DNA from: Opisthorchis felineus
Lineage: Eukaryota; Platyhelminthes; Trematoda; Opisthorchiida; Opisthorchiidae
Direction: 5' to 3'
DNA: 64,000 nt
Assembly (NCBI GenBank): GCA_004794785.1
Contig: SJOL01006420.1
Location: forward strand, 339,382 to 403,381
The notes below the pieces were generated by a model, which searched no databases, was not told the DNA's origin, and was given only the letters and a program-made list of their open reading frames with translations. Both the position numbers and the translations under genes were made by a program. Positions 34,311 through 47,998 of this stretch are shown here, in pieces (within the stretch, counting starts at the first letter, position 1; each line of letters opens with the position of its first letter).

Positions 34311-34699
34311 TTTATGAATGTAGGCATAATGAAGTTCACCCAGCCTAGCACAAACGAAAAAAGGTGGTAAAAGCCGATGTAGACAAGTTGTGTGGTTTAC
34401 GGATTTTCGATTTAAACCACAAAAATAACGGAAAAAGAACTGAAAGAGATCGTACAATATGTGATGTGCCCATTCTTTCTAAAGGAGTTTATATTTATTT
34501 ATATATTTATATTTTAAGCCATTTTGTTTTCCTGTGCCTTCGATTTTCATTGTAAGGATGTACCTCATCTAATGGCGACTTTCACTAAGGAGAGGAAAAT
34601 TGATGCATCTACCGGGGTAGTTATATTTTTGTCCCAGCATCTAACCTTGGTCGGTTAAGTAATGAAACACTTATAAAGTAGTGATGATACAATAAGCAA

Positions 34700-34890
34700 T
34701 AAGAATGAGTGGTGGTTAAGGAACGAGCGTACTGACCGGAAGGTCAGTTTGAGCCCAACCCAGGCATCTCGACTTATTCCATCTATTCTTGTGCAGCCTG
34801 AGAGCATCTCAGTCCTTGTGCTTTCTTCAGATGACGTGGCAGCTAGGCACCGGGAAGGTGCTGCAGCTGAACGATTATTATTAATATACT
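34700..34890 (+). mobile_element. tRNA-derived SINE, family S1
   Basis: The head reads GAGTGGTGGTTAAGGAACGA then GGTCAGTTTGAGCCC, a one-mismatch B box. The body contains CCTTGTGCTTTCTTCAGATG, TGGCAGCTAGGCACCGG and ends GGTGCTGCAGCTGAACGATT then ATTATTA. The copy at 59287-59495 shares head, body and tail. Confidence 0.7.
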
Positions 34891-35065
34891 ATTATGGTTA
34901 AATAAGCAAATAAGTTAGCCACGAATAATTAACACCTATAATTAATAATACATCTGTAAATCCATAATATACATAGGAATATATAATATGTAACATATGA
35001 GACTATATAAAAAAATATGAATATACTTAACAGTAATTATTGTTAATTAATAAGATTGTCATAGC
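34875..35065. repeat. AT-rich stretch after SINE S1
   Basis: Dense ATTATTA and ATATAATATG motifs, partly the SINE tail and partly simple AT-rich sequence. Confidence 0.7.
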
Positions 35066-38000
35066 TTCTTCCTAATCTGTTGACGTGGACCTGCATATCC
35101 AATAGCTTCGTGCGTTTTGCCCAGTCAGAGATTGGTTTCTAGTGAAAAGAAATAAGAATACAGACGAAAGACCGTAATATTCTTGCTTCATGGTTTTAAG
35201 GGAAAAATACGTCAATGACAAGTAACGATCGTGAAGCATCGTCCCAGCTTCAACGAAGTGATGGTATGCGGACATGTGGTGGACGAGTTTTGCTTGTGGA
35301 CCGTTAATGCTGTACGCACTGACTGAGCAGCATTCATGTTTTTCAGCCTGTTTGAACAGAAGGAAAATTTCGGTTTGCTCAGTTTTTCACAAACTGTGAA
35401 TGCAGTCACGAATGAGTCATGCATGAAAAGCCCCTATTTTGGGGTCTGACTGAGAGTTAACGATTGTAAGATATTAAGGACGACAAAGCGGTCATTGCAT
35501 GTTAGTTTTTAACCGCGCATGGTTTCCATCACAACGGGAAACTGGTACAAACCAGAATACTGAGAAGGACAATAGATGACTAGCAGGCATCAACAATCAA
35601 ACTGTGTGTACCAAGCCACAGAGACGACTGATAACGAAGTCCGCGGGCTGTAAAATGGTCGGAGTATCCTCCACGTTCAACCCTTGGGATCATCAAATGC
35701 AGCTAGACGTTTGATTAAACAAAGAGTTGGATTGCTTAGATCTCAGTCGAGAACCAGGGTTACTAGGCTTTACTTTGACTACCAAGAACTTTCATACCAA
35801 TAAGAATAACCAAAGAATCCCCAGCAGACAATTCCTGTCTCTTTCGCATAGAACAAAGTGCACACGATGCAAAGTGCCATTAATAGTATATAAGCAAACA
35901 GAAACGGACAAGCCTGGCAATCAGAATTCGTTCATTTGTAACGGGACGAGCAACAATGGCAGGAGTCAAGGAAACCTTTAGTCAATGACTGCTGGTGGTT
36001 ACTCTGAGGTTTTTCAGTTATATCCTGAGAGAACTCTAGTTGTGATAAAATGTGCTTTATTTGGGAACGTTCACCCGGAAACTCCTTCGAAATGCATTCT
36101 ATCTTTTCATACTGAAAAATACGGAATATATGATTGTACCAGGCGACAAAAATCGAGAGGAATAAAAGTGCTTTTGAGGTTTCCACTGAGATTTCAGCCT
36201 GCAAGTGTAATCAACTTGTGATGAAAAGCCAAGGGGCAGTTGATGACGATGGCATGTACCCCCCTCCCAAGAAATCTGCCATGTTGCGGACTACTCTGTT
36301 CAGAGTCAATCAGAGAGCACGCTGACGCTATTATACGTACTATGTCCCTAACAGTTTAGGTTTTCTGCGGGCACAAACTACTTTACTTCAATCGAATCCC
36401 GAGCGTGTCCCCGATCCTGCTCAAGGTCGATGGCTTTCGTGCAGCCAAAGACACTTTAGTTGATGTCTCTATGCTGGTACAGTTCATCCCTGCTCCTCCT
36501 GCTCATCTGTGTCCATGAACTGGCGCCTCGCAAGCCTCCTTTGGTGCCGTCTCTTAGAAAAATCGCCCGAGCAACGGAAAGTCACCGGAATTTTTCCCCT
36601 GAATGTTGCAATCGTTACAAATGTCCACTTTCCACTGTGAGGCCTTGGTGATTTATTTGACTGCTTTCTGTAAGATGGATTATTTGTAGTCCGCCTCCCA
36701 TTTTCGTTTCCAAATTCGAATTAAATGACCATTCCTCTTCGAATTATAGCAAATTTCACTCACCTATCAGTTAACCGAGGCGATTCGTTTTACTGACGGC
36801 CCCACTAATATCGTCCCAGATGATTCGTCCCTACTCTGCGCCATTCCTTTTCTGATTTAACCGCCCTCGCCGCTAGGCAGCATAGTTCAAATGGACTTAC
36901 CTACTTACCTTCTGACACTACACTCTGATTATGTGCTCCTTCGCTTCCAACCGGTAGTTCAAAAGTCACTTGTGACGATTCGGTAAGGAATCTCTGACCG
37001 TATACTCCCCCTGATTTCCTAACCTATATGTTCCCCATCTCATCCAACCATTCGTATAACAACAATACTAGTCACTTGCCATTTTTGTGCACTCTTTCAC
37101 GAAGGATAATTTACATTAGCTTTCAGCGAAGTAAAGTTCAGAGACATGTGATCGATTCTGAAGGATACTTACTGACTCTATTTTTGATTTGTTTGACTTC
37201 TCAGCGCCATCCAATGGTTTTACCTGTACTGATTGCAATACTATTTCGTCCCATGAGACACACGTTTGCAGAAGACTTGTGGGATTCTGAGTGTGATTTT
37301 TTAGAGCCCGTGCAACCATCAACACCGAACGTGGATCCCAATTTAATTCCAGCATCTTTCGCGAACCATTTCACCAACGCACTGCAGCTAGCCTCTTCCA
37401 ATGCCTTCACTGTCGGCTTAAAGCCGCTCTGATGACGCCGCCTTCCAGTGCACAATGTTTGAAGCAGCTACCTTAGATAAGACAACATTGTAAAATAATA
37501 TCTGGAATACATGACTACGGTACCCATTTTTGGTACTGTTCTCATGAAAACATCGTGCTAGACTCGTCGCCTCTCAGTTGAACTGAACCCGATATCTTTC
37601 ACCCACAACTGGCAGCAGCAAATGCACCACCTACGACCTACTGACAGCCATATGAAACCCTGCTACTGGATGTATAAAGACCTTTAATAATGCGTCTTCT
37701 GTTTGCGTTTGTGTTGATAACCACAGTAGCCAAATGATGGTTGTCACAAAGTTTGAGCCTCCTTGACAAGTTTTTGGTTACTGACTATCGTGGTCAACAG
37801 ATAACGTTAGCACTGACCGTTCGAAATCGCAAACAAACATGGAGGATTTAAACACCCAAACACATTCCTTCTCGCAATTCACCCATAAAACTACGTCTAG
37901 CCATCCACCTTCCATAATCAACATTACCATCATCAGAGACACATCAGTGCTGAAAATGATGTCCCACTGCCGAAAGTCGTAAGTTTTCTTGGGTTGAAAT

Positions 38001-39125
38001 CCTGTCAGGTAGCCCAGATTTAGACAGGAAGACGAGTAGGGTCCTCAACCAAAACCTTTGGCTCAAAAGCCTGGTCAAAAGCCGGCAGCGTTTGGCGGAA
38101 GATGCATTACCATTTTTAAAGAACAAGTCTCCACACATGTTCCAACCTCCAATCTGGAGAACCGAAGACCGTGTTGGTCAGAGCTCAACCCGGGATGAGA
38201 AACTCTGCAACTGTAGCATGGACACCTGTCAATAGGTCATGGAGGCACACGAACCGTCCAGTCTCTTCATGACGGCGCCACAAGTGCATCAACTCCTAAT
38301 GTATCTACGTCCAAATTCTTACAGTAGTGCGCTATGAAAGTGAAAACTTGATGACCAGTTTCATCGAAAAACAAAAGTGGGAACGAAATCTACATGAAAG
38401 CCATTGAAAACATTGCTCTCATGAAACAGGCACTAAAGTCAACTTGCATTCTGGTAGCATCGTTTGGACTCGGGTGATTTAGAAGCACCTCATCCGCAAA
38501 CTCTGGGCAGCACAGCAAGTTTAGATATGGTGGTAACATTAGAATCACGCGAGAAAAATGAGGTAAGAGGGAACAGGCTGTGCAGGAAATGAAGCAAACG
38601 AATCAAACAGGTATTATGAAGAGTACAGTGGAAACACAAACGAGCAGATGAGGCTAGGGAATAGGAAAGACCGACAAAAATGGGAATAGGGAGACGATTT
38701 GACCAGAAAATGGCCTATTCTAGTGAATGACACTTCCTAGTGCTTTCTGAATGTTTGCGGTGCAGATGGCGCCGAAGTGAAACGCTGAATCTGGTGTTGT
38801 TAGGAGGACTGCCTCCAAACGAACAAATCCACTTTGCTAACGATTTGTCTTGTATACTGAAACCTCGTTTCTAGATTTCAGCCTCTCACTGACATCCTAC
38901 TGGACTGTTAGCTGTTTTTATATTCTGGTTCAGTTGAATTCCGTATCGCGCAACGATCCACTTGTTTGCAGTATAACTTCCTCGAAGTTATTTGTTTTCT
39001 CCATTCCGGTGAACTGATGAGTCTGACTGATACATTATCAAACAGGATATGACAGGTGTAATACGCGTTCCTATGTCCATACAAGCAACTTTCGAACGCG
39101 AATTCTATCTACAACTAAGCAAAAA
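35066..39125. other. About 4 kb with no recognised gene
   Basis: The longest frame (37028-37432, plus, 134 residues) overlaps antisense frames of similar length and has no domain. No transposon motif, SINE head or hammerhead-repeat copy was found. Real exons could be hidden here. Confidence 0.3.
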
Positions 39126-39129
39126 GTTG

Positions 39130-39460
39130 TCCAGCAGGTTTCAGGCGTTCGCAGCGCTACCTGACTGAGAAGTCCTGACAGGCGGGTCAATCAATCGACA
39201 CAACCAGGGAAGTTGCTGGGCGGTTGTCCGAGTTGTCGGGCAAACCAATCACATCGCCCAAGCTTGAACACATTTACCTGTTCAGACGTGATGAACCAGG
39301 CGCGTCCATCGTGAGCTGGTGCGGTAGTGGTATCACATTCGCCTCACATGTCAGATAGTCGGAGTTCAAACCCCATCGCGACCAAGGGTATGCGCTGATG
39401 ATGAGCTCCAATAATAGCTTCCCTCTGAAGTCTACTGTCAGGACTGTTCAAAAAATGCGA
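39130..39460 (+). mobile_element. tRNA-derived SINE, family S2
   Basis: The best preserved S2 copy. The 5' part reads GGTCAATCAATCGACACAAC, GTTGTCGGGCAAACCAATCA and TTACCTGTTCAGACGTGATG. The tRNA-like head is GGTGCGGTAGTGGTATCACA with a perfect B box in CGGAGTTCAAACCCC, followed by ATCGCGACC. The tail starts GCGCTGATGATGAGCTCC. The hammerhead-like GAAAC segment seen as AAAAC at 13.38 kb is deleted here. Confidence 0.75.
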
Positions 39461-39903
39461 ACTTCTGATCTATTCAGCCGCAATTATTTTCAAATCCACA
39501 GGCTTTGTCAAAAAAAACATTCCCAATGGAAACTGAAAGCAAAAGCCTCAGTCAATCGGGAATAGAACGGATCATCTCCCAGAACAATCTGTCATAAACT
39601 TGAGACTACGCTTTAAACAATTCATTCCAGTCGGTTACGACGCTCGGTCGACGATCGGTCGCCATTTTATGATTGCAGCACAAATATCGTCCCAGTTTCG
39701 ACAGAAGTATGTAAGTCCAGTGGTTGTTTCCAGACCATGCTAATTCATCCAGGATGCGTTCATTCCCACAAGGTGCAGCCGATTGAAAGCTTCATCCAGA
39801 TGGGTGTTTTGTTTTTCAGTTCGCCTCAACTTGCGAGAAAATTGGTCAGTTTCGTGAGCTAACCTCTTCGTCCAATATAATCATCATCATAAGTTGTCTT
39901 AAC

Positions 39904-40075
39904 CTCCAAATGTGTTGACTTCAGTAAAAGAAAACGTATAATACGAACCTCCAAGTTCAACGAGCAGAGTGATACGCAGATCTAGCCCTTCGTGAATAAA
40001 ACAATCCCGTAAAGAACCCCGACCATAAGCAAAAACGATAATGTAGGCAATTTCATCACGTGTTACAGATCGATG
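39904..40075 (-). CDS. Candidate single exon, function unknown
   Basis: The minus strand reads HRSVTRDEIAYIIVFAYGRG, SLRDCFIHEGLDLRITLLVE and LGGSYYTFSFTEVNTFG. It is 172 bp, uninterrupted, and varied in composition. It follows AACAAATGCATGCTCAG and ends at TTTGGAG|GTTAAG, both only moderate splice sites. No partner exons were found and no domain is recognised. Confidence 0.4.
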
Positions 40076-40079
40076 CTGA

Positions 40080-41690
40080 GCATGCATTTGTTTGGGAATC
40101 TAATTAGTACGAGGCACACGTTTCCCTCCAACCACTAACATTCGACGCGAAGAGTGGCAACAACACCATATTAAACTCAGGTGCTCTGTGTGTGAGTAAT
40201 TTTGTTTATTTCAAACAGACTGGACACATAATTGCCAGAGAGAAAAAACTGAGACGTTCCTTCAAGTAATTAAATGATGAACAGATCTCAAAAGATTTCA
40301 TCAGAACGGTGACACAGTAGCGAGTTGAAAACGTGAAAAAACACGTTCTTAGTTAAATGGTATGGGGACGACAAATAAATGAGCAATCGAACGACAGAAC
40401 ACGCATCGGGTTACGTGGCTTAGACATATACAGTGAACTGGTAGCGTTTGTGCATTTATTTCAATTTGCTTTCCTTTTAACCTGCACTGTTTTACGGAGC
40501 ATCGTCGGCTCCCGGCTTCGTGACTATAGCGAGTATATCAGCAGTGTCAACCTGCTTTGGCCATATATTAGCAGTAGATGTTGCTTGGCTAGATGATTCA
40601 CTGCTTTTTGGTCTTCCAGCCATGTGAGAACTGGTTCTGACCAAGTATTTTTCTCATACTACTGAACAAAAATTAGCGAAATCAAGGTATTCTACATTCC
40701 ATGTGGCTTAAAGTTGAACTGAATGCGTTACAGTCCTAACCGGACGCCATGCAATCAATGAGGTTAAACAACCTATGCGCTCGTCTTACCAACAACCCAA
40801 AGTGAATACCACTCAAACTGCATTGCCAATCCAGTAGAGAAAAATCTCTGTTTCCCAGTGGTAATACTTAATCTGAAGGTTTTCGATGTGATCGAAAAAC
40901 CTATGTGGAATGATCATCCCCGTCCCCACCACAGTAACCAATTTTTCCGCATACATTTAAACACACTTCCACCCCAAACAGCTAATATGCACATTTGGCC
41001 AGTCCATTTTTCGTTTTCCTTTTGGCTCGGGTGTGAGGGATCTTGTATGAACAGTAGGACTATGGCCAACCTTGATATCTAGTAGCTAAGTACAAACTAC
41101 ATGGATCAGGTTACTTTTATCAATCATCTGCCAGCATATGCTGTTGTCAGCAAGTACGCCATATCTTCCGGCCATATAGAACCGTATGTGCCTAGCCGGC
41201 TGCGAAGCCAAGGCACCAGCCAGAATATCTATTCACGCAAAGAAAGCAAAACTATTCATGCTGACATTCGATACGAAGACTTCTGGTCGGGCTGGAACGA
41301 AAGCAAAAATGTTACATGATAGTATTAGAGGTTTCGTTGAGGCGATGACTACTCTTTGTTCAAATATCGGTCCACCACGGTGTTCTAATCTGCCCGCCAT
41401 TTTAAAATGATGCTCGGGTTTGAACGTTACAACCATCCGGTAGGCTATACTGACTGGAACTGCGCCCTTCAATTTCCAGCAGGTCGGAGAGACCCTAGGC
41501 TCCTGTAGAGCGTGATGACACTGTACTGCAATCAGTCCTATTACCGAGTGATGAGAGTCTGAAACCTTGGGTTGTGTTCTACAGGCGACATTTTTTTCAT
41601 ATTTAGGCAAGCAGCTAAATTGAATTTTTTTGTGTAAACTAATTTTAGTTCTTTTACATAAGACGGAGTTTATTAACACAACGGTTCGTC
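40080..41690. other. No gene recognised
   Basis: Frames on both strands at 41100-41680 overlap each other. The part next to 41690 may be the decayed 3' end of the adjacent RTE relic. Confidence 0.3.
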
Positions 41691-41699
41691 AGGCATTGT

Positions 41700-43750
41700 T
41701 TATACTCCGTTGAATTTCTTTAGCCTGTCTGTTGATTCAGGTGGCGTTAGCAAGGTGCTTGAAGTGGCAACCTGCTGGTTTGTTTCATCTCTTGTGCTGG
41801 ACAGGCACGTGGATAAGAGCATGGCCTTCGACTTATTAATTTCAAATCCTACCTGATGAGTTATATTATTCAAAACACGTAAGAGTCTCCCCATGTCACC
41901 ATCCAAAAGAACGATATCATCAGCGTATTCTAAGTCAACCATCCAAGCTTAGGGGTCTAATTGCACTCAAGTCCCCGTCCGAGTGATCAATCACCAAGTC
42001 GAAGTTTTAAAGTTATAGAGTCAGTGAAAGCTGGCAGGCTCATTGCACTCGTTGGTATTCTCCTCATATACCCATAGGCAAGCTTCCATCAAAGAAGTTA
42101 ACGGGCTTTGAGGTGAAAAAGAAGATTGTCTACAGCGACCCACCGTTAATTGGATCAAACGCAGCTTGAAAATCGATGGGCCATACTGTAGTAAGTGCCC
42201 CGAACTTGAAATGATATTATAATGTTCGTCGGAACACAGCCTCTCTCATGATGGCTCGGACTTGTGTGCATACGGCGTGTTGGGGAAAAACTTTGTAGAG
42301 GAAAAATTTGCGGACGAAAGACTTTGGAAGTCACATCAATAAGGCTGTTTCCTCAATAATTATCACATACCCCTCTTTCGTCTTTTCTGAAAATTGGTAA
42401 AAAAAGGTGCCTTAGTCTCGAAAATGCTGATATGCAGGACCTATGGACCCTAATGAGAAACTGTTCTTCTCCGAGGCATTTCTGCTCCTCAAGTTTCTGA
42501 CAGTGGCGCCAAACTCCAGTTTGCTTGGCTGTTTCACAGTTGATGTGAAACAATTATGAGGCTGGACTAGACTCGTGGTTCGACGTTTTGGTTGGTTGGT
42601 AGTTGAAAAGTTATTTAAAGTATTCGACCGGTCAGTTCATCCTCTCAGCATGGTTTCTGGGATACTCCGCACCTGCCTAAAGTAGTGGCTTATGTTGAGA
42701 CTAAAGGTTTTCTCAAGCCACGCGTTAGAGACAGGAGAGTTTGTCGGAATCGCCAATGCTTGAAAGGGGTTCTATGTCTGGTGCCATGTCCAACCAATAT
42801 GATGTGTAATGTCGCCTGCTGATTGAGAGATCTATCACCGGAGCGTGCAAAAATCAACCAATTTAGTTACGCGTGCTACCAACACCTTATTGGATAAGAA
42901 AACGTACCTCAGATGTCCTAGCCTAGCTTGTCCACAGCGGCTCATTGGGTAGAGGTTTTGAAAGCTACCCGTTGACTACTGACCTGAACCAACTGGTCAG
43001 CTGAAATGTTAGTGCTGTTGGCATCCAATCTGATGAGTATTGCACCGGAAAGTGTCTGTTAGCTTTCCAGGAGGATAGGTGGCCTTGTTTTGATGGGCTT
43101 TGAAGGATATTTCCTTCAGTTAGCAGCAAGGTAGAGTTTATTCATAGCTGGCACTAGCGTATGATTTGTATCCTATGCGTTTTCAGAATCCGTACCTCTA
43201 CACATTCTACAATCTTCAATTCATGAGGCCCACCGTGCGTGCATCAGCGCTTGGCCAATCCAAACCGACCAAGTATGTAGCGTGTATGTATTGTCATCTC
43301 GTTCACCAACTCGAACGTTACTATCAAGAAGTTTCGTCTTGAGGTGTTGTTGATAATCTTCGGCTATTGTTCACAGAATTCGTCTTTTTCGGTTGAGTCC
43401 GGTAAAGACGACGACGCGCAAAAGCTGGTACGGTCGAGTTCAATGTGGCATTTTTGAAACAGGCCACCACAAGCCTTTGGGATACTGGATTCCAGGCAGT
43501 GAGTATATTGTTAGAATGGCTCCTTACAGCAGTCACAACATCTTGAATACCTGAATTATTCGCTGGTCCGCTGTGATGAAGCCGATAAGAAACGTCTGAT
43601 CCAGGAACCTGTATTCGTCACGTGCCAGAGTTAGGTAGCCTGGTTCTGTCGATAGTTTTCAAGACCTCGCATGCAAATGTTTTGGCATCATGTAGGGCGC
43701 GAACAATCCGGCATTACTTAAAAATACCGTTCTTACACTGAAAATCGCAG
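41700..43750 (-). pseudogene. Decayed RTE-like retrotransposon (family B)
   Basis: On the minus strand the endonuclease part (about 43740-43200) reads TRLPNSGT, stop, RIQVPGSD, then HHSGPANNSG, AWNPVSQRLVVACFKNATLN and, in another frame, STEKDEFCEQ and NFLIVT. This is the usual RTE endonuclease series ending before the GD(F/W)N block. The RT part reads FLPIFRKDERGVCDNY, stop, GNSLIDVTSKVF at about 42400-42290, IDFQAAFD near 42175 (motif A), and an intact YADD at 41916-41927 followed by GFEINKSKAMLLSTC. Several frameshifts and stops lie between, and no clean ends or TSD were found. It is a different family from the element at 47846-51275. Confidence 0.8.
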
Positions 43751-44660
43751 TTCGATTTATGTCTAACCCAGCTGCTGGGTCAGTAAAGAGTGCGTCACTT
43801 TCCAGGAAAGCTGTAGCATGGAAGGGAATACATCTTAGAGCCATTGTCATTAAAGTTTTATGGTAATTTGTCATGGGTTGCGTCCCCAGCGCCACCCGAC
43901 TTTTGAACAGGCGTTTACTGCTAGCTTTTGCACAATCAAGTGCAATCTTCAAGGTAGCAGGGAACTTTGTATAGAACAGATAATCAGCAACTGCAGTATG
44001 GCCGTTGGATTCAGAAATTCATTCCGTCCACTCAAATGACCGGAGCCTATTCACGTGCTCGCCATTTGTTTGGGATCAGAATACAGCCAGTTCCAGTAGG
44101 TCCAATGAAGCGTCAACCAGGTCATATTTCCTGACACCCTATTTATCCCTTCCAGTTTGGTACAAATACTTCAGCCACGAGAAGGCAGCGAATAAAACCT
44201 TCGCAGCAGAGGCCACATTTAGGCTGGTCACATGGGAGTATTTCAGTGGAGTGCAAACGACGATATTATTCGCCTCCAAAGACTCCAGTCCCCGATTATG
44301 ACGAGGCATTGGGCGTTTAATCCGCTTTCCCATGTTGCCCACAGTGGCATGTGATTCTTCCTATTTTGTCCATCACTTTCGCTAACGTTCACAATATCGC
44401 TGTGGATACACCGTGGGATGGCCAAGAACTCTTATATATGGGGCTGCATCTTCCGGTGGTCCTGGTGCATGGGTGTTCATTGGTGAAACATTTATTGAGG
44501 TGCTTCATAGCTTTCTACTTTCTGTTCAATTAGACGCGAAGCACCCTCGCTTCAAATTTGGGATAGGTATCAATTAAAAAACAGTTATGGGCGCACTAGA
44601 GAAAGCAATAATTCATCACAGTTTCCTCATAGTCTATCTTTCGAAACATCAGTGAGTTCG
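43750..44660. other. No confident gene; possible 5' part of the RTE relic
   Basis: A minus frame at 43659-43952 continues upstream of the endonuclease relic and may be element-derived. The plus frame 44005-44301 has no features. Confidence 0.3.
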
Positions 44661-44668
44661 TTTGATCT

Positions 44669-44895
<227 letters not shown>

Positions 44896-46855
44896 CATAA
44901 GGTGCAAGATTTTTGGGAATAGCTAACTTCCGTACAAAACTGGATAGTTCAAAACGGAGATAGAAATGGGTAATACAGTTGGAGGGCACGCGTGATCAAA
45001 ACGGTGCACACTCATCTAGCATTTATGTCCATGACAAATCGCTCTTTCGATTCAGCGTCTTCTAGACACAAAGTTGAACGTGCCTATTCAACAACCTTAT
45101 GATAAATGTATTCACCTCACCGTGCTGAGGCCATATCACATGACAGTATGTAGAACGGTCCTTTTGGGTCAGGTTTGTGGTGTCTGGAAAAAATGGTTTT
45201 CTGCCTGAGAAGCTAGTAATCCGTTTTTGTTTCTTTGGCTGTCATTTATTGTTATTAATCGAAGTGGACCGTCAACAACGTACGTACCTGTCAGAGCCGC
45301 TGTGGTCACCACACAAATTATGAGGAACAGTAGGTTTGTGGATTTCGTCTACTACCGTGGAACTGGATACCCTTCATAATCAAAACAGTAGACAGAACAG
45401 GCCACAAGGTACATGATACTATCTCATTGTGCCCTACCATCGACGAAGCATCACTGATTGCACTTATACCACCAAATTTCTACTTCCATAAGGCTCTAGC
45501 TCCGGCGAACCATCTGCCATGGAATTAACTAAAGGTTTGTTTTTGTCGTTTTTATAACGCATGTCCTCCAACTCCAGTGCCTAGGTGACCGCATTTGTGT
45601 AATTGTATACAGCTGAGCTGCCTTAACTCAGCTGCACAGGCAAGTCCACGGAGAATACATGTCATCGGATCGTGTTTCCAGACAACTCCTATGTGGATAG
45701 CCGAGAATCAGTCTGCGGGACCACGGGACCTGAACGACGACACAAAGACTGAATACAGAAGTGTCTTAGAAAAATTCATTTTGAGTTTAGATCATGGGGA
45801 ATTTTGGTGCTGGATAGAAGCAACTGACAAAAGGTCGTGCACCCAATGCTGTAACAGTCTTGAATCCTCGACTGGCTGTTTGAGGTCCGTTTCTGGTAGA
45901 GGAATGTATGCCTTGGCTACACCTATGCCACCTGTTTATTCATAACTGAAGTGATTTGTCTGGGGTAGCCGCATGTGGTAGAAGTACGGAATTATACTGA
46001 AACAGAGAAATTGATGGATTACACCGGAAACGTTTTTTTAGAGCGACGCTAGTGTTTACTGTTATAACATCATGTTTAGGCTGGTTGGTGGCCGCAACAC
46101 GCCTCTGCAAGTATGCCTGGCGGTCTTGTTCTCCAGGATTTGCACTGACCCATAGGCTCACCCAAAGTGGTAAATCCGGCTCCACGCAAAACGTTTGTAT
46201 TGTCCTGTCTATGCAGAAGAGTTGCGGAAAGGTCCAGACGAGCTCCTCAAATGAATGAAAGAGACAACCGATAAGAAGGCGTGAACTTTGGACATTTTGA
46301 AAGGTTGAAATGTAACGAATTCACTAGCGAGGGCAGTTGCTTGTGCTAAAGCGCACAAGCTTTACGTCTGACGATATCGTTATTGCAAACAGAGAAATAT
46401 CCGACGCTCTAAAATGTTCAGCAGGTCATCAGTCTAGTTGGTTAGCAAAGGTTGACAAAACTGTCAGTACAGGGAAGTGAAGATGTTCATCTTCCAAGTT
46501 TTTAGTGCCGGGTGTGAAATGAGTCTAAATCACCTCACCAACTGAACGACGACGAAGAACAGCTAACATAATTCAACAGAGATGTGGATAGTTTCTCTAT
46601 ATGAACCGCGTGGTAGATAATCCACGCGATAGTCCTGGGAATTACTAGCGTCGAACTGCTGTTTGTCTGCTGCGCCACTAAAAGCTTCTGGTTTGTACTA
46701 CCGGGTTATCCGTTTGTTTGCATTGTTATCTCAAAATCACTCTGGTTGTATTGTATTATGTTGAATTTCTATGTGTTTATTCTGCATCTGTAGCATACAT
46801 ATATCCACAAACGCCGCAGCGCAGCATTCTGGGTACTCAGGATTGTCACTTCTAC
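44896..46855. other. No gene recognised
   Basis: The plus frame 45595-45945 (116 residues) has no domain and no reliable splice sites. I see no repeat-family copy. Confidence 0.3.
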
Positions 46856-46859
46856 AGAA

Positions 46860-47050
46860 GTGTTACAGCTGACACACTGTAACCAATGTTGTACAGGTCA
46901 AACAGGTAGTAGCAAATATGGGTTTTTAGCAGCGCGGATCACCAGACGACCCTCTGCATGCGCTCTGCATCACAAGTGTTCAGCTGTCCCCAACGGACTT
47001 GACAACTACGTGTCACCTTTTGATCACACAGGTAGCCCTCATACTACCCC
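46860..47050 (+). pseudogene. Possible Penelope-like element fragment (GIY-YIG region)
   Basis: LTHCNQCCTGQTGSSKYGF followed by AARITRRPSACALHH resembles the C..C..YIGQTGR.L..RI..H pattern of PLE endonucleases. The rest of the domain is not recognisable. Weaker than the copies at 7.9 and 22.5 kb. Confidence 0.45.
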
Positions 47051-47059
47051 ATCCTGTTT

Positions 47060-47832
47060 ATCCTCCGGTTTCATTCCCTCGGGTTTATACTTGGTACAGG
47101 GCCTTTAGATGTCTTTGCACGCTACACAGAGCAAACCGCTTGTGGCATAACCCGTTGCGCGTGGGGTCGTTCTGGTAGGACAATCCGGTTGCCAATTCCC
47201 CACATGAACTTTAAGGGGACTGAAAAAGATGGTTTGTTGCTGAAATATCGTGCATTAGAAGGTTCTTCGCGAGCTCCACTAAAACAAGTCATAGGGAGAT
47301 CGGGCACCGTTTATCGTCAGTTTAATAAGTAATCTTAACACAATTAGACTTATGGTATGTCTGATCCCCGACTACGCAAATCGTTTCGCGTCAGTGACGT
47401 AAGTTTGGTTGATGGGATGGAGACTGGATGGTTTGCAACCGTATGAATGGTGTTTTTTTAACCCAAAGTGAGGTTAAGTTGGTTCCTGTGAAAATTATTC
47501 TTTATATCAAGAGTTGTAGTCCACTGAATGCATTAGGTGTGGTTACTGATCAAACCGGCTTCTGACCAATTCAAACAATCATGAGCGTACAGCCGAATGG
47601 TCAGATTTTTTATTATTCATCAATCCGTTTGGGGGACCACTTGTCTGATCCCTCGATAACTGCCTGACGAGGGTTGCCAGAAACGAAGCCACTCATATGG
47701 CTGACCTACGCGAGAATGAACCCGTTTTCTTGATACTGTAGGGAAACTTATTTCTGGTCACCATGCACCTTTTCGCGTAAATATAATGACACTTTATTCA
47801 TGCATTCATTTTTGGTGATTGTTCTCCCTTCC
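47060..47832. other. No gene recognised
   Basis: Nothing identifiable up to the target-site duplication of the adjacent retrotransposon. Confidence 0.35.
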
Positions 47833-47845
47833 GAACTAATGCAAT
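47833..47845. repeat. Target-site duplication, 3' side of the RTE element (13 bp)
   Basis: GAACTAATGCAAT, identical to 51276-51288. It directly abuts the element's AATTG-repeat tail. Confidence 0.85.
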
Positions 47846-47998
47846 CAATTCAATTCAATTTATCAGCTATAAACCGTGTACCATAGGCACATCGGTTCCA
47901 GCTGCTACAGTTTCGATCACCGGAACGTGCGAGAGTGTGAGACATACAGCCAGGCTTTGGAGGCGATGGCATGTTCAATTAGTTCTGGAACTGGGTAG

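Noticed and set aside
37028..37432. A 134-residue plus-strand frame
   Set aside because: It overlaps two antisense frames of comparable length and shows no motif or splice context.
41100..41680. Frames on both strands beside the RTE family B relic
   Set aside because: No match to the RTE C-terminal blocks (YLGS, LLYG, WLGH) was found in any frame.
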